NCBI RefSeq assembly: GCF_024198255.1 | Contig: NZ_JAJVKW010000005.1 | Location: 496,001-560,000, forward strand | From: Myxococcus guangdongensis | GTDB lineage: Bacteria > Myxococcota > Myxococcia > Myxococcales > Myxococcaceae | Direction: 5' to 3' | Length of the DNA stretch: 64,000 nt | Shown: one piece after another, positions 19,352-26,814 of the stretch | How the letters are laid out: each line of letters starts with the position of its first letter | How positions within the stretch are numbered: the stretch's first letter is position 1 | Notes under the pieces: generated by a model | Seen by the model: only the letters and a program-made list of their open reading frames with translations | What the model was told of the DNA's origin: nothing | Database searches by the model: none | Program-made: the position numbers and the translations under genes

Positions 19352-20326
19352 CTAAGTCCCGGTCCCCACACGCCGCTTTCGTGGAGCGGGCGGGTGGGCG
19401 GCCGATGCGTGCGCGCCCTTACGTCCCGGCCGGCCGAGCGCGCGCAAGCCGTTCTCCTCCAGACGCTTCCGGGCTTCCCGGGCGCCCAGACCGGTGAAGG
19501 CCATGGCCACCGCGACCCGCACCTCGCCCCCGGCCTTCGCGAGCAGCGCCTCGGCGTCCTCGCCGGGCAGTCCGGTCAGCTCGGCCACCATGCGCGCGGC
19601 GCGGGCCCGCAGCTTCGCGTTGACGGGGCGCATGCCCACCATCCGGCCCCGGTACACCCGGCCCAGCGCCACGAAGGCCGCGGTGGTGATGGCATTCAGG
19701 ATGAGCTTCGTCGCCGTGCCAGCCTTCAGCCGCGTGGAGCCCGCCACCAGCTCCGGCCCCGTGCGCGCCAGCACCAGCGTGTCCACGTCCGCGCGGGCTC
19801 CGGGCGGGTTGCAGCACACCAGCACCGTGTGGGCGCCTCGCTGCTTCGCCTCACGCAGCGCGGCGCGGACATACGGGGTGGAGGCGCTCGCGGAGATGCC
19901 GCAGACGACGTCCCGGGGGCTCGCGGCGAAGTCGGCCACGTCCCGGGCGCCTGCCTCGACGTCGTCCTCGGCGCCCTCCACGGCATGCGTCATCGCCCGG
20001 CGTCCACCCGCGATGCGGGCCTGGACCTGGGTGGGGGCGCTGCCAAAGGTCGGAGGACACTCACTGGCGTCGAGGACGCCGAGACGTCCACTCGTGCCAG
20101 CGCCGATGTAGAGGAGCCGCCCGCCCGCCCGCAACGCAGCCACCACGGCTGTCGCGGCTCGGGCGACAGCGGGTAGCGCGGGGCGAACCGCACGGACGGC
20201 GACAACGTCCTCGTCATGTAACCGGCGGACGACCGACCCGAGAGAAAGCAGATCGAGGCCGTCCGCGCGGGGGTGAAGCCGCTCGGTGGGAGGGAGTTTC
20301 GTGAATGAAGCGCGAGAGGAACCCAC
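19352..20326 (-). CDS. murQ: N-acetylmuramic acid 6-phosphate etherase
   Basis: 324 residues. MurQ removes the D-lactyl ether from MurNAc-6-phosphate to give GlcNAc-6-phosphate. The SIS-domain signature LYIGAGTSGRLGVLDASECP is intact and includes the catalytic-region Glu; GARDVADFAASPRDVVCGIS and GSTRLKAGTATKLILNAIT are also family-typical. The C-terminal ~25 residues are basic and low-complexity. It starts at GTG 20326 with GGGG upstream and lies 16 bases after rpmB and 10 before anmK, in one likely operon. Confidence 0.94.
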   Translation of the reverse strand: MGSSRASFTKLPPTERLHPRADGLDLLSLGSVVRRLHDEDVVAVRAVRPALPAVARAATAVVAALRAGGRLLYIGAGTSGRLGVLDASECPPTFGSAPTQVQARIAGGRRAMTHAVEGAEDDVEAGARDVADFAASPRDVVCGISASASTPYVRAALREAKQRGAHTVLVCCNPPGARADVDTLVLARTGPELVAGSTRLKAGTATKLILNAITTAAFVALGRVYRGRMVGMRPVNAKLRARAARMVAELTGLPGEDAEALLAKAGGEVRVAVAMAFTGLGAREARKRLEENGLRALGRPGRKGAHASAAHPPAPRKRRVGTGT

Positions 20327-20342
20327 CCCCGAGCGCCCGACT

Positions 20343-20534
20343 TCAAGCTGCCTTGGTCACCTTGCCCGCTTTGATGCAGCGGGTGCAGGCCAGAACGCGC
20401 TCCGTGCGACCCTCGACGCTGGCCCGAATCTTCTGGAGGTTCGGGAGGGTCCGCTTCTTGGTCTTGTTGTTCGCGTGGCTGACGTTGTTGCCGACGAGCG
20501 GACGCTTGCCACAGATGTCACACTTCCACGCCAT
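20343..20534 (-). CDS. rpmB: 50S ribosomal protein L28
   Basis: 63 residues. [20 protein letters not shown] is the L28 N-terminus with the CxxC pair; a second CxxC ([11 protein letters not shown]) near the end indicates a zinc-ribbon (C+) form of the protein. The rest is basic, as expected for an rRNA-binding protein. AAGGAG lies 10 bases before the ATG. It heads a minus-strand run with murQ, anmK and the MglA-like GTPase. Confidence 0.96.
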   Translation of the reverse strand: MAWKCDICGKRPLVGNNVSHANNKTKKRTLPNLQKIRASVEGRTERVLACTRCIKAGKVTKAA

Positions 20535-20583
20535 GACCTCTAACTCCTTGAAAACTGGGGCGTTGGACGCCTGCCATTAAAAG

Positions 20584-20610
20584 AGCGGCGGAACCTGCCA
20601 GAAAGCCGCT
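20584..20610 (-). terminator. Hairpin with T-run ahead of rpmB
   Basis: On the minus strand AGCGGC and GCCGCT pair around a 15-base loop and are followed by CTTTTAA. It lies 30 bases past the FAD oxidoreductase stop and 50 before rpmB, so it probably ends the former or attenuates the latter. Confidence 0.5.
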
Positions 20611-20639
20611 TGGAAATCCAGCCTTTCAGCCGTTTTGGA

Positions 20640-22163
20640 TCAGCCCTTGAGCGGATCCTTCTTCTTCAACATGTCCTGAACCAGCCGCGCGGCGCGTACG
20701 CCCGCGAGCAGCTCGCCCTCCAGGCCCAGGCCCGGAAGCACCTCGCGGCCCGCGAGCAGCAGGTTCTTCACGGGCGTGCGCTGGTTCAACCCGGTGACGC
20801 CCAGGAAGGCCTGTGACTCGAAGCTGTAGAGGGGGTGGGGCATCAGCCGCGTCCCTCGGGAGCCGCTGGCGTCCAGGTAGGGGACCGAGCGCAGCAGGCG
20901 GTGGGACGCGGTGAAGGGCATCAGCGCGTCGAGCTGCCCGTCGATGCGCACGGCCAGCCCCTGCAGGTGCTCGTCGCCCAGCTCCCGCGCGGACGCGGGG
21001 ACGAAGACGCCGGCGCACACCACGCGCACGCCCTCCACGTCCTTGCCCTCCTTGCCTCCCGAGGCGGTGGTGCGCGCCGGGTGGAGCTGCAGCAGCATGG
21101 GGCCCAGCTCCGCGTCCTGCGTGTCCACCAGCGTCAGCTCTCCCATGCCCCGGGGGAGCGCCGACTCGGGCACCACCCAGTTGACGGTGAAGAGCAGCGA
21201 CTTCGTGGTGGACTGGTCCAGGTGCTCGAGCAGGCCGCGGTGGTGCTTCTTGTCCGTCACCAGCCTGCGCAGGGCGCCAGAGTCGGTGGCGGCGACGAGG
21301 CAGGAGGCGCGGTAGAGCGTGTCCGAGCGCACCAGCTTGACGCCCGCGAACTTGCTGCCGTCGAAGGACATCTCGTCGACGATGAAGCCCGTGGGGCTGT
21401 CGCGGCCGAGCACGTCCCCGCCCAGCTCCGCGAGCCGGCGCGTGAGCAGCTCGCGCAGGCCGTCGTGGCCGCCCTGGAACGAGGACGGGGCCGACAGCAC
21501 CTGGGACAGGGGCCGGGTGAGCGCCAGGGGCGACTCGGGCTTGTCCAGATGGTTGATGAAGGGGCGCAGCCCGCGGATCAACGCGGCCGCGGGGGCGTCC
21601 GAGGCGAGCCGGGGCGCGCTCTCCAGGCCGGGGTGGGCCTTGATGAGCTTCTTGAGTCCCCAGCCCTCGAAGAACCCGTCCGGGGGCAGGGCGGGCTGGG
21701 CCTTGAAGAAGGCGTCGCTCGCCTCGTGCTGGGCGGTGGTGCCGGACAGCGCGCCCAGGAGCGCCTCGCCCTCGTCACCCAGCTCGCGCGTCACCTCGGC
21801 CTTGCGCCGGGCGGCGTCGGCGTGCAGGTCCATGCGGTTCCTGGGCAGGACCAGCTGGAGCTCGGGCGAGTGGGGCCGCAGCGCGCGCTGTACGGTGGTG
21901 GTGAGGCCCAGCTCGGTGAGCGCCTCCTCCACGGCGGGCATGGCCTTGAGCGGGGGCGCGACGAAGGGCGCGTAGGGGAGCACGTAGCCGCCGTGCTCGT
22001 AGCCGGGCCCCATGCCGTCGTGCTCGACCCAGAGGACGCGGTGGCTGCGCTTGGCCAACAGCGCCGCGGCGAGCGCGCCACCGAGCTGGCTGCCCAGCAC
22101 GATGACGTCGTACACGTGCCGCGACGGGCCCGAGGGAAGCTTGAGTTTGGCTGCGGACGTCAT
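20640..22163 (-). CDS. FAD-dependent oxidoreductase, phytoene-desaturase-like
   Basis: 507 residues. A Rossmann FAD-binding start (YDVIVLGSQLGGALAAALL) with the acidic ADP-ribose ligand at the end of strand 2 (VLWVEHDG), and the C-terminal FAD signature LLLAGREVLPGLGLEGE, place it in the CrtI/NAD(P)-binding-like amine oxidase group. The middle is the variable substrate domain. No carotenoid genes are nearby, so the substrate is unknown. The dinucleotide loop is Gly-Ser-Gln-Leu-Gly-Gly rather than the common GxGxxG. The ATG at 22163 was preferred to one 21 bases upstream; neither has a clear ribosome binding site. Confidence 0.78.
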   Translation of the reverse strand: MTSAAKLKLPSGPSRHVYDVIVLGSQLGGALAAALLAKRSHRVLWVEHDGMGPGYEHGGYVLPYAPFVAPPLKAMPAVEEALTELGLTTTVQRALRPHSPELQLVLPRNRMDLHADAARRKAEVTRELGDEGEALLGALSGTTAQHEASDAFFKAQPALPPDGFFEGWGLKKLIKAHPGLESAPRLASDAPAAALIRGLRPFINHLDKPESPLALTRPLSQVLSAPSSFQGGHDGLRELLTRRLAELGGDVLGRDSPTGFIVDEMSFDGSKFAGVKLVRSDTLYRASCLVAATDSGALRRLVTDKKHHRGLLEHLDQSTTKSLLFTVNWVVPESALPRGMGELTLVDTQDAELGPMLLQLHPARTTASGGKEGKDVEGVRVVCAGVFVPASARELGDEHLQGLAVRIDGQLDALMPFTASHRLLRSVPYLDASGSRGTRLMPHPLYSFESQAFLGVTGLNQRTPVKNLLLAGREVLPGLGLEGELLAGVRAARLVQDMLKKKDPLKG

Positions 22164-22248
22164 GCGGCGCGCAACACTACACAACGTCCTCCCGGCTGGC
22201 TCCCTTTTGACGAGAGGAAGAGGGCGGGGTGCTCGGGGCCCCGGGCCC

Positions 22249-22935
22249 TCAGGCGCCCGCGCCGAAGAGGCGGGCCTCCAACTCGGGCGGGAAGGTGGTG
22301 AAGTCTGGGAGCGTCCACTGGGCGCCGGCCTGGCGCAATTGGAGGGCCGTGGTGGTGGTGGTGAGGCCCACCACCGGCATGCCCGCGTCCCTGGCGGACA
22401 TGACGCCGAGGATGGCGTCCTCGAAGGCGAGGCACTCGGAGGGGTCCACGCCTAGCCCGCGCGCGGCGGCCAGGAAGATGTCCGGGAAGGGCTTGCCCCG
22501 GGAGACCTCCTCGGCGCCGACGATGCGCTGGAAGACGGGGCGCAGGCCCAGGCCGTCGATGACCAGCTCGCGGTTGCCCTCCGGCGCGGCGGTGGCGATG
22601 GCCATGGGGATGCCGGCCGCGCGCAGCCGGGCGAGGAGGGCCTCCGCGCCGCGGTGCAGCCGCAGGTGGGGCCGATACAGGGTGCGGTAGTGGCCCTCCT
22701 TCTCGTCGGCCAGGCGCTGGAGCTCCTCCGGGTCCAGGGCGCGGCCGAGGAGCTCGGGGAGGATTTCTTCGTTCTTCCGGCCCGCGAAGCGCGTCTGGAA
22801 GTCGTCGGCGGTGAGCGACAGGCCGAGCTTGCGCGCGAGCGCCACCCACGCCTGGTTGTGGAACACCATGTTGTCGACGAGGGTGCCGTCCATGTCGAAG
22901 ACGGCGGCTCGGAGGGGCGCGTCGGAGGGTGTCAT
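22249..22935 (-). CDS. HAD-superfamily hydrolase, beta-phosphoglucomutase-like
   Basis: 228 residues. Motif I FDMDGTLVDN (nucleophile Asp 14, acid/base Asp 16), motif II in IATAAPEG, motif III Lys in SRGKPFPDIF and motif IV CLAFEDAILGV are all intact. The helical cap after motif I is the C1 type of the beta-phosphoglucomutase/phosphatase group. Likely a cytoplasmic sugar-phosphate phosphatase or mutase; substrate not predictable. It is divergent from the 3-hydroxyisobutyryl-CoA hydrolase gene across 85 bases. Confidence 0.88.
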   Translation of the reverse strand: MTPSDAPLRAAVFDMDGTLVDNMVFHNQAWVALARKLGLSLTADDFQTRFAGRKNEEILPELLGRALDPEELQRLADEKEGHYRTLYRPHLRLHRGAEALLARLRAAGIPMAIATAAPEGNRELVIDGLGLRPVFQRIVGAEEVSRGKPFPDIFLAAARGLGVDPSECLAFEDAILGVMSARDAGMPVVGLTTTTTALQLRQAGAQWTLPDFTTFPPELEARLFGAGA

Positions 22936-23020
22936 GGTTTCCCACCCATAGCGCGGCCGGAGGGGTGGAGGCGGCCGAATCGTGCGCGCCTGCTTTGGAG
23001 GACTGATATTCGGGCCTCAC

Positions 23021-24100
23021 ATGAGCGACGGCGTGCGGACAGAGATGCGAGGCGCGGTGGGGGTGGTGACGTTGGACCGGCCCAAGGCGCTCCATGCGTT
23101 GAATCTGGAGATGTGCCGGCGGCTGCTGCCCCAGTTGGAGGCCTGGCGTGCGGACCCCGCGGTGAAGGCCGTGGTCGTCCGGGGGGCGGGCGGGCGGGCC
23201 TTCTGCGCGGGAGGGGACGTGCGCGCCGTGGCGGCCTCGATGGCGGAGCCCCGGCCTGCCGACGCGGAGCGCCTGTCGCGGGAGTTCTTCCGCGCCGAGT
23301 ACGCGCTGAACCACCTCATCCACCACTTCGGCAAGCCGTACATCTCGCTCGTGGACGGCATCTGCATGGGCGGCGGGCTGGGCCTGTCCATCCACGGGGC
23401 ATACCGCGTCGTCACCGAGAAGCTGGTGCTGGCGATGCCGGAGACGGGGATTGGCCTGTTCCCGGACGTGGGCGGAGGCTGGTTCCTGCCGCGCTTCCCG
23501 GGCGAGTCGGGGACGTACCTGGGCCTGACGGGCGCGCGGTGCAGCGCGGCGGACGCGATGTGGCTCGGCTACGGGACTCACTTCGTGGAGTCGGCGCGAC
23601 TGGAGACGGTGCTGGAGGCGCTGGTGGGCGCCGAGTGGGGCGAGGGCCTGTCGAGCGCGGTGGTGGAGCGGCTGCTGAAGGAGTTCCACGCGGACGCGGG
23701 GACGTCGGTGCTGGCCACGCAGCACGTGGGGATGGACCGGTGCTTCGCGGCCGAGCGGGTGGAGGACATCCAGCAGGCGCTGGAGGCAGAAGGGACGGCG
23801 TGGGCGCAGGAGACGTGGGCCACGCTGGTGCGCATGTGCCCCATGAGCCTGAAGGTGACGCTGCGCCAACTGCGCATGGGTCGCACGCGCGACTACGACG
23901 AGATGCTGTCGGTGGAGTACCGGCTGAGCCAGTCGATGACGGCGCGGGCCGACTTCCGCGAGGGCATCCGCGCGGTGCTGGTGGACAAGGACAACAAGCC
24001 GCGCTGGCACCCGGGAACGCTGGGCGACGTCTCCGATGCGGACGTGGAGGCGTGCTTCGTGTCCCCGGATGGGGATGAGCTGGTGCTGTCGCGCAGCTGA
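23021..24100 (+). CDS. 3-hydroxyisobutyryl-CoA hydrolase (crotonase superfamily)
   Basis: 359 residues, the size of HIBCH enzymes rather than the ~260 of simple enoyl-CoA hydratases. Motifs: RPKALHALNLEM, the oxyanion-hole strands (GRAFCAGGDVRAVAA and GICMGGGLGLSIHG) and PETGIGLFPDVGGG with the catalytic Glu. The extended C-terminal half contains LKVTLRQLRMG and a YRLSQSMTARADFREGIRA helix typical of this hydrolase. It releases 3-hydroxyisobutyrate from its CoA ester in valine degradation, a pathway important for branched-chain acyl-CoA supply in myxobacteria. ATG 23021 was chosen; an upstream in-frame start adds 13 atypical residues. Confidence 0.88.
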   Translation: MSDGVRTEMRGAVGVVTLDRPKALHALNLEMCRRLLPQLEAWRADPAVKAVVVRGAGGRAFCAGGDVRAVAASMAEPRPADAERLSREFFRAEYALNHLIHHFGKPYISLVDGICMGGGLGLSIHGAYRVVTEKLVLAMPETGIGLFPDVGGGWFLPRFPGESGTYLGLTGARCSAADAMWLGYGTHFVESARLETVLEALVGAEWGEGLSSAVVERLLKEFHADAGTSVLATQHVGMDRCFAAERVEDIQQALEAEGTAWAQETWATLVRMCPMSLKVTLRQLRMGRTRDYDEMLSVEYRLSQSMTARADFREGIRAVLVDKDNKPRWHPGTLGDVSDADVEACFVSPDGDELVLSRS

Positions 24101-24104
24101 GCGC

Positions 24105-24971
24105 TCAGCGTGTGCTGGAGGGGCTCTTCAGGGCCTGCTTCACGAAGTCGACGCAGGCCTCGGGTGCCTCCTCGTGGGGCCAGTGGCCCGCGTCGGGGAG
24201 CGTGTCCACGGTGGCGTGAGGCCAGGCCTTCCGGAACCGTTCGAGGACCACCGGAGGGAAGGCGGCGTCGCGCAGGCCCCAGATGAAGTGGACGGGGGTC
24301 TTCGCGAACCGCTCACGCCGGTCCCAGAGGGACTGGAAGAAGGGCGTGGACCCCGCGAGGCTCTTGGCGAGGGCCCACAGCACGCGCTCGCGCGAGTCCG
24401 CGTCGGGGAACATGAAGGTGTACTGGTTCCACATCTTCTCGGGGCGCGGCCCCTTGCCCCAGGCCGACTTCGCGATGAGGAACGAGAGGTTCACCTTCCG
24501 GTACAGCCAGCGGAAGAGCCCGCCGCCCGCCATGCGCGCGGCCCTGGCGAGCGAGGGCTCGTCGACGAAGGGCCAGGCGATGGTGTTGAGGAGCACCACG
24601 CGCTCGATGCGCTCCGGATGGGAGAGCGCGTAGTCGAGCGAGATGGGGCCGCCGAAGTCGTGGGCCACCAGGGTGAAGGGGGGCAGGTTCAGCGCCTCGA
24701 TGACCGCGGCGAAGCGGCGCGCGTGGGCCTCGGGCGAGTAGTCCGCGTCCGGTGGCCGGGGCGACAGGCCGAAGCCCAGGTGGTCCACCGCGATGCAGCG
24801 GTGCGTGGCGGAGAAGGCGCGGATGAGCGCACGCCACTCGAAGGACCAGGTGGGGGTTCCATGCACGAAGACGATGGGCGGCCCCTGGCCCTCGTCCACC
24901 ACTGACAGTCCAGCCACCTCACGCACGTTGAAGGGAAAAGCCTCTCGGTCGACCCAGGCGGGAACTTGCAT
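24105..24971 (-). CDS. Alpha/beta hydrolase of the haloalkane dehalogenase fold
   Basis: 288 residues. The oxyanion region VFVHGTPTWSFEWR and nucleophile elbow VAHDFGGPISL use Asp (105), not Ser, as in haloalkane dehalogenases. Asp 235 (IWGLRDAAF) and His 263 (DAGHWPHEE) complete the triad, in the spacing of the DhlA type. The halide-binding Trp that follows the nucleophile in true dehalogenases is Phe 106, and the Asn/Glu after HG is Thr 39. So the fold and triad are clear but dehalogenase activity is uncertain. It is divergent from a MarR gene with two inverted repeats between them, suggesting induction by a small organic compound. It ends 4 bases from the convergent upstream gene. Confidence 0.82.
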   Translation of the reverse strand: MQVPAWVDREAFPFNVREVAGLSVVDEGQGPPIVFVHGTPTWSFEWRALIRAFSATHRCIAVDHLGFGLSPRPPDADYSPEAHARRFAAVIEALNLPPFTLVAHDFGGPISLDYALSHPERIERVVLLNTIAWPFVDEPSLARAARMAGGGLFRWLYRKVNLSFLIAKSAWGKGPRPEKMWNQYTFMFPDADSRERVLWALAKSLAGSTPFFQSLWDRRERFAKTPVHFIWGLRDAAFPPVVLERFRKAWPHATVDTLPDAGHWPHEEAPEACVDFVKQALKSPSSTR

Positions 24972-24979
24972 GGAGGATA

Positions 24980-24995
24980 GTCAATGGTTCTTGAC
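24980..24995. promoter_or_regulatory. Candidate MarR operator 1
   Basis: GTCAATGGTTCTTGAC: arms GTCAA and TTGAC around six bases, nine bases before the hydrolase ATG. It shares its layout and right half with the site at 25003-25018. Confidence 0.55.
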
Positions 24996-25002
24996 CAATA
25001 AA

Positions 25003-25018
25003 GTCAAGTAGACTTGAC
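25003..25018. promoter_or_regulatory. Candidate MarR operator 2
   Basis: GTCAAGTAGACTTGAC: perfect 7-base arms around two bases, ending three bases before the MarR ATG. Start-to-start distance from the first site is 23 bases, about two helical turns. TAGACT inside it could be a -10 element. Confidence 0.62.
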
Positions 25019-25021
25019 TGG

Positions 25022-25495
25022 ATGAAGAGGAAGGACGCGCTCGAGGATGTGAAGAAGCTTCAGGCCAGCAGCCTGGGTTACGTGCTCATCCGGTGTGGGC
25101 AGTTGTTCAACGAGTTGGGGATGCAGGCGGTCAACTCCGAGGCCGGCTACCCGATGATGCGAGAGGTCCACGCGCGCATCCTCCCGTACCTGGAGAATCC
25201 GGACGGCGTGCGCATCACGGAGCTCGCGCGCAGCCTGGGCGTGACGAAGCAGGCGGTGCAGCCGGTCATCGCGGAGCTCGCGGAGTTCGGCGCGGTGCGG
25301 ATTGAACCGGACCCCGATGACGCCCGTGCGCGGCGGGTCGTCTTGACGGAGAAGGGCATCGCGGCCATGCGGCACGGGACGACGAAGCTGGTGGAGATCG
25401 ATCGGCGGGTGGCGAAGCGCCTGGGCGCGGAGGAGACCCGGGAGCTGCACGGGCTCTTGACCCGACTGTTCGAGGTGCTGAAGGCGCGGGACTGA
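25022..25495 (+). CDS. MarR-family transcriptional regulator
   Basis: 157 residues. Helical dimerisation segments flank a winged helix: ITELARSLGVTKQAVQPVIA is the helix-turn-helix, and the wing is VRIEPDPDDARARRVVLTEKG, the DxRxxxV/LT pattern diagnostic of MarR proteins. It is divergent from the dehalogenase-fold hydrolase and should repress it and itself through the inverted repeats in the 50-base gap. There is no ribosome binding site and the operator abuts the start, so the transcript may be leaderless. The ligand is unknown. Confidence 0.9.
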   Translation: MKRKDALEDVKKLQASSLGYVLIRCGQLFNELGMQAVNSEAGYPMMREVHARILPYLENPDGVRITELARSLGVTKQAVQPVIAELAEFGAVRIEPDPDDARARRVVLTEKGIAAMRHGTTKLVEIDRRVAKRLGAEETRELHGLLTRLFEVLKARD

Positions 25496-25544
25496 AGCGC
25501 GTGCCTTTGTCGGGGCGGCGTCGTCACTCTTGAGGTGGAGCCGC

Positions 25545-25786
25545 GAGGCCCGGGGGCGGCGAAGGACAGGGCCTCGTTGTTGGCGTCGGGGATTGCGCCG
25601 AGTGAGCACGGCGTCGTGGAGTCGTGAGGCCCGGGGGCGGCGAAGGACAGGGCCTCGTTGTCGGCGTTGGGGATTGCGCCGAGTGAGCACGGCGTCGTGG
25701 AGTCGTGAGGCCTGGGGCGGCGAAGGACAGGGCCTCGTTGTCGGCGTCGGGGATTGCGCCGAGTGAGCATGGCGTTGGAGTTCGCC
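25545..25786. repeat. 81-bp tandem repeat, three copies
   Basis: Copies start at 25545, 25626 and 25707. The first two differ at only two bases; the third has a one-base deletion and decays at its end. The unit is 27 codons long, so frames stay open across it, but translations are low-complexity and no frame has a convincing start. It lies between the convergent MarR and DUF523 genes and abuts a second repeat family. Confidence 0.9.
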
Positions 25787-25990
25787 GACGTTGCTGGCGA
25801 GCGCGCCTCGTCCGTCGAGGTGAGGGCACGTCGCCGGGCTTCGGTAGAGGCCGCCTCGTGGGCCGATGCGCCGGGTGCTCCGGACGTTGCTGGCGAGCGC
25901 GCCTCGGCCGTCGGGGCGAGGACACGTCGTCGGGCTTCGGTAGAGGCCGCCTCGCGGGCCGAGGCGCCGGGTGCTCCGGACGTTGCTGGC
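25787..25990. repeat. 96-bp tandem repeat, two copies plus a stub
   Basis: Copies start at 25787 and 25883 (about 93% identical), and a 12-base third start (GACGTTGCTGGC at 25979) runs into the DUF523 stop codon. The unit is 32 codons. It differs in sequence from the 81-bp family next to it. Confidence 0.9.
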
Positions 25991-26814
25991 TACAGCTCTT
26001 CGTCGCTGACGACGGTGATGTCCTTGGAGCGCAGCAGGGCGGTGGTGATGCCTTCGCCCGAGCGCAGCACTCCGGACTCGTAGACGCGCTGGCTCCCGCA
26101 GGAGGGGCTCTTCTCCTTGAGCAGCGCGACCGTCACGTCGAAGCGTTGCGCGGCATCGAGCGCGAGGAGGGCTCCACGCTGGAAGTCCTCGGTGCGGTCC
26201 GTGCGTGCTTCGCGCTCCAGCGCGCGAGCCTGCCCCGCCCAGACGTCGACGCCCGTGCCGCCGCGCAGGTCGACCGGAGGGCGAGGAACGGGCAGCCCGG
26301 AGGCGACCTCGGGGCAGATCGGCACGACCGCCTTTCCCTCGAGGGCCGCGAGCACTCGCTCCGAGCGCTGCGAGCGTCCGTCATAGCGGCACGCTTCGCC
26401 CAGGAGGCACGCGCTCACCAGCACCACGGGGGCTTCGCGAAGGGCGGCGCGGCGCGCTTCCTGTGGCGGTACCTCTCGCCCCCGTGCGTGACAGCCCGCG
26501 GCTGCCGAGGGTGACGCGGTCGTGCTCGAACGCGGCACTGAGGCGTGCCCTGGCGGAATGGCGTCGCCCTCGGTGGGGCTCGCTGCCCGAGCGTCCGTAT
26601 CGGTGGGCTTCAAGTGCTCGGAGGCCGACTGGCGCGGATGGGTGGCTCCGTCGCCACCCTTGGCCGTCAGCCTGGCGTCCGAAGCCGACCTTGCCTCCGG
26701 AGTGGCGCGCGAGCGACTCGACTGCGTGATTCCACCTTCGTCCGCCGGACCCTCGGCGTCACTGTCCACCGAGGATGCGAGGCTCGTACCGGCCCGCGCG
26801 TCCTCGCGTGTCAC
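25990..26814 (-). CDS. DUF523 protein with long low-complexity N-terminal extension
   Basis: 274 residues. The C-terminal ~147 form a complete DUF523 domain: VVLVSACLLGEACRYDGRS, VPICPEVASGLPVPRPP and LKEKSPSCGSQRVYESG with the conserved cysteines. The first ~127 residues are Ser/Ala/Thr-rich and match nothing. The GTG start at 26814 overlaps the purN stop by 4 bases (GTGA), the arrangement seen throughout this operon, which favours the long form. Against it, the extension uses clearly more A/T-ending codons (roughly a quarter of third positions) than its neighbours, and a GTG before VVLVSACLLG would give the usual short protein. Function of DUF523 is unknown. Confidence 0.75.
   Translation of the reverse strand: MTREDARAGTSLASSVDSDAEGPADEGGITQSSRSRATPEARSASDARLTAKGGDGATHPRQSASEHLKPTDTDARAASPTEGDAIPPGHASVPRSSTTASPSAAAGCHARGREVPPQEARRAALREAPVVLVSACLLGEACRYDGRSQRSERVLAALEGKAVVPICPEVASGLPVPRPPVDLRGGTGVDVWAGQARALEREARTDRTEDFQRGALLALDAAQRFDVTVALLKEKSPSCGSQRVYESGVLRSGEGITTALLRSKDITVVSDEEL

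Noticed and set aside
24105-24971. Naming the hydrolase a haloalkane dehalogenase
   Set aside because: The triad fits but key halide-binding residues are replaced, so only the fold is claimed.
25524-25925. Low-complexity proteins encoded across the tandem repeats
   Set aside because: Both strands stay open only because the units are multiples of three; no start signal or coding-like composition supports a gene.
25545-25990. CRISPR array
   Set aside because: Units are 81 and 96 bases with no unique spacers between short repeats, and no cas genes are present.
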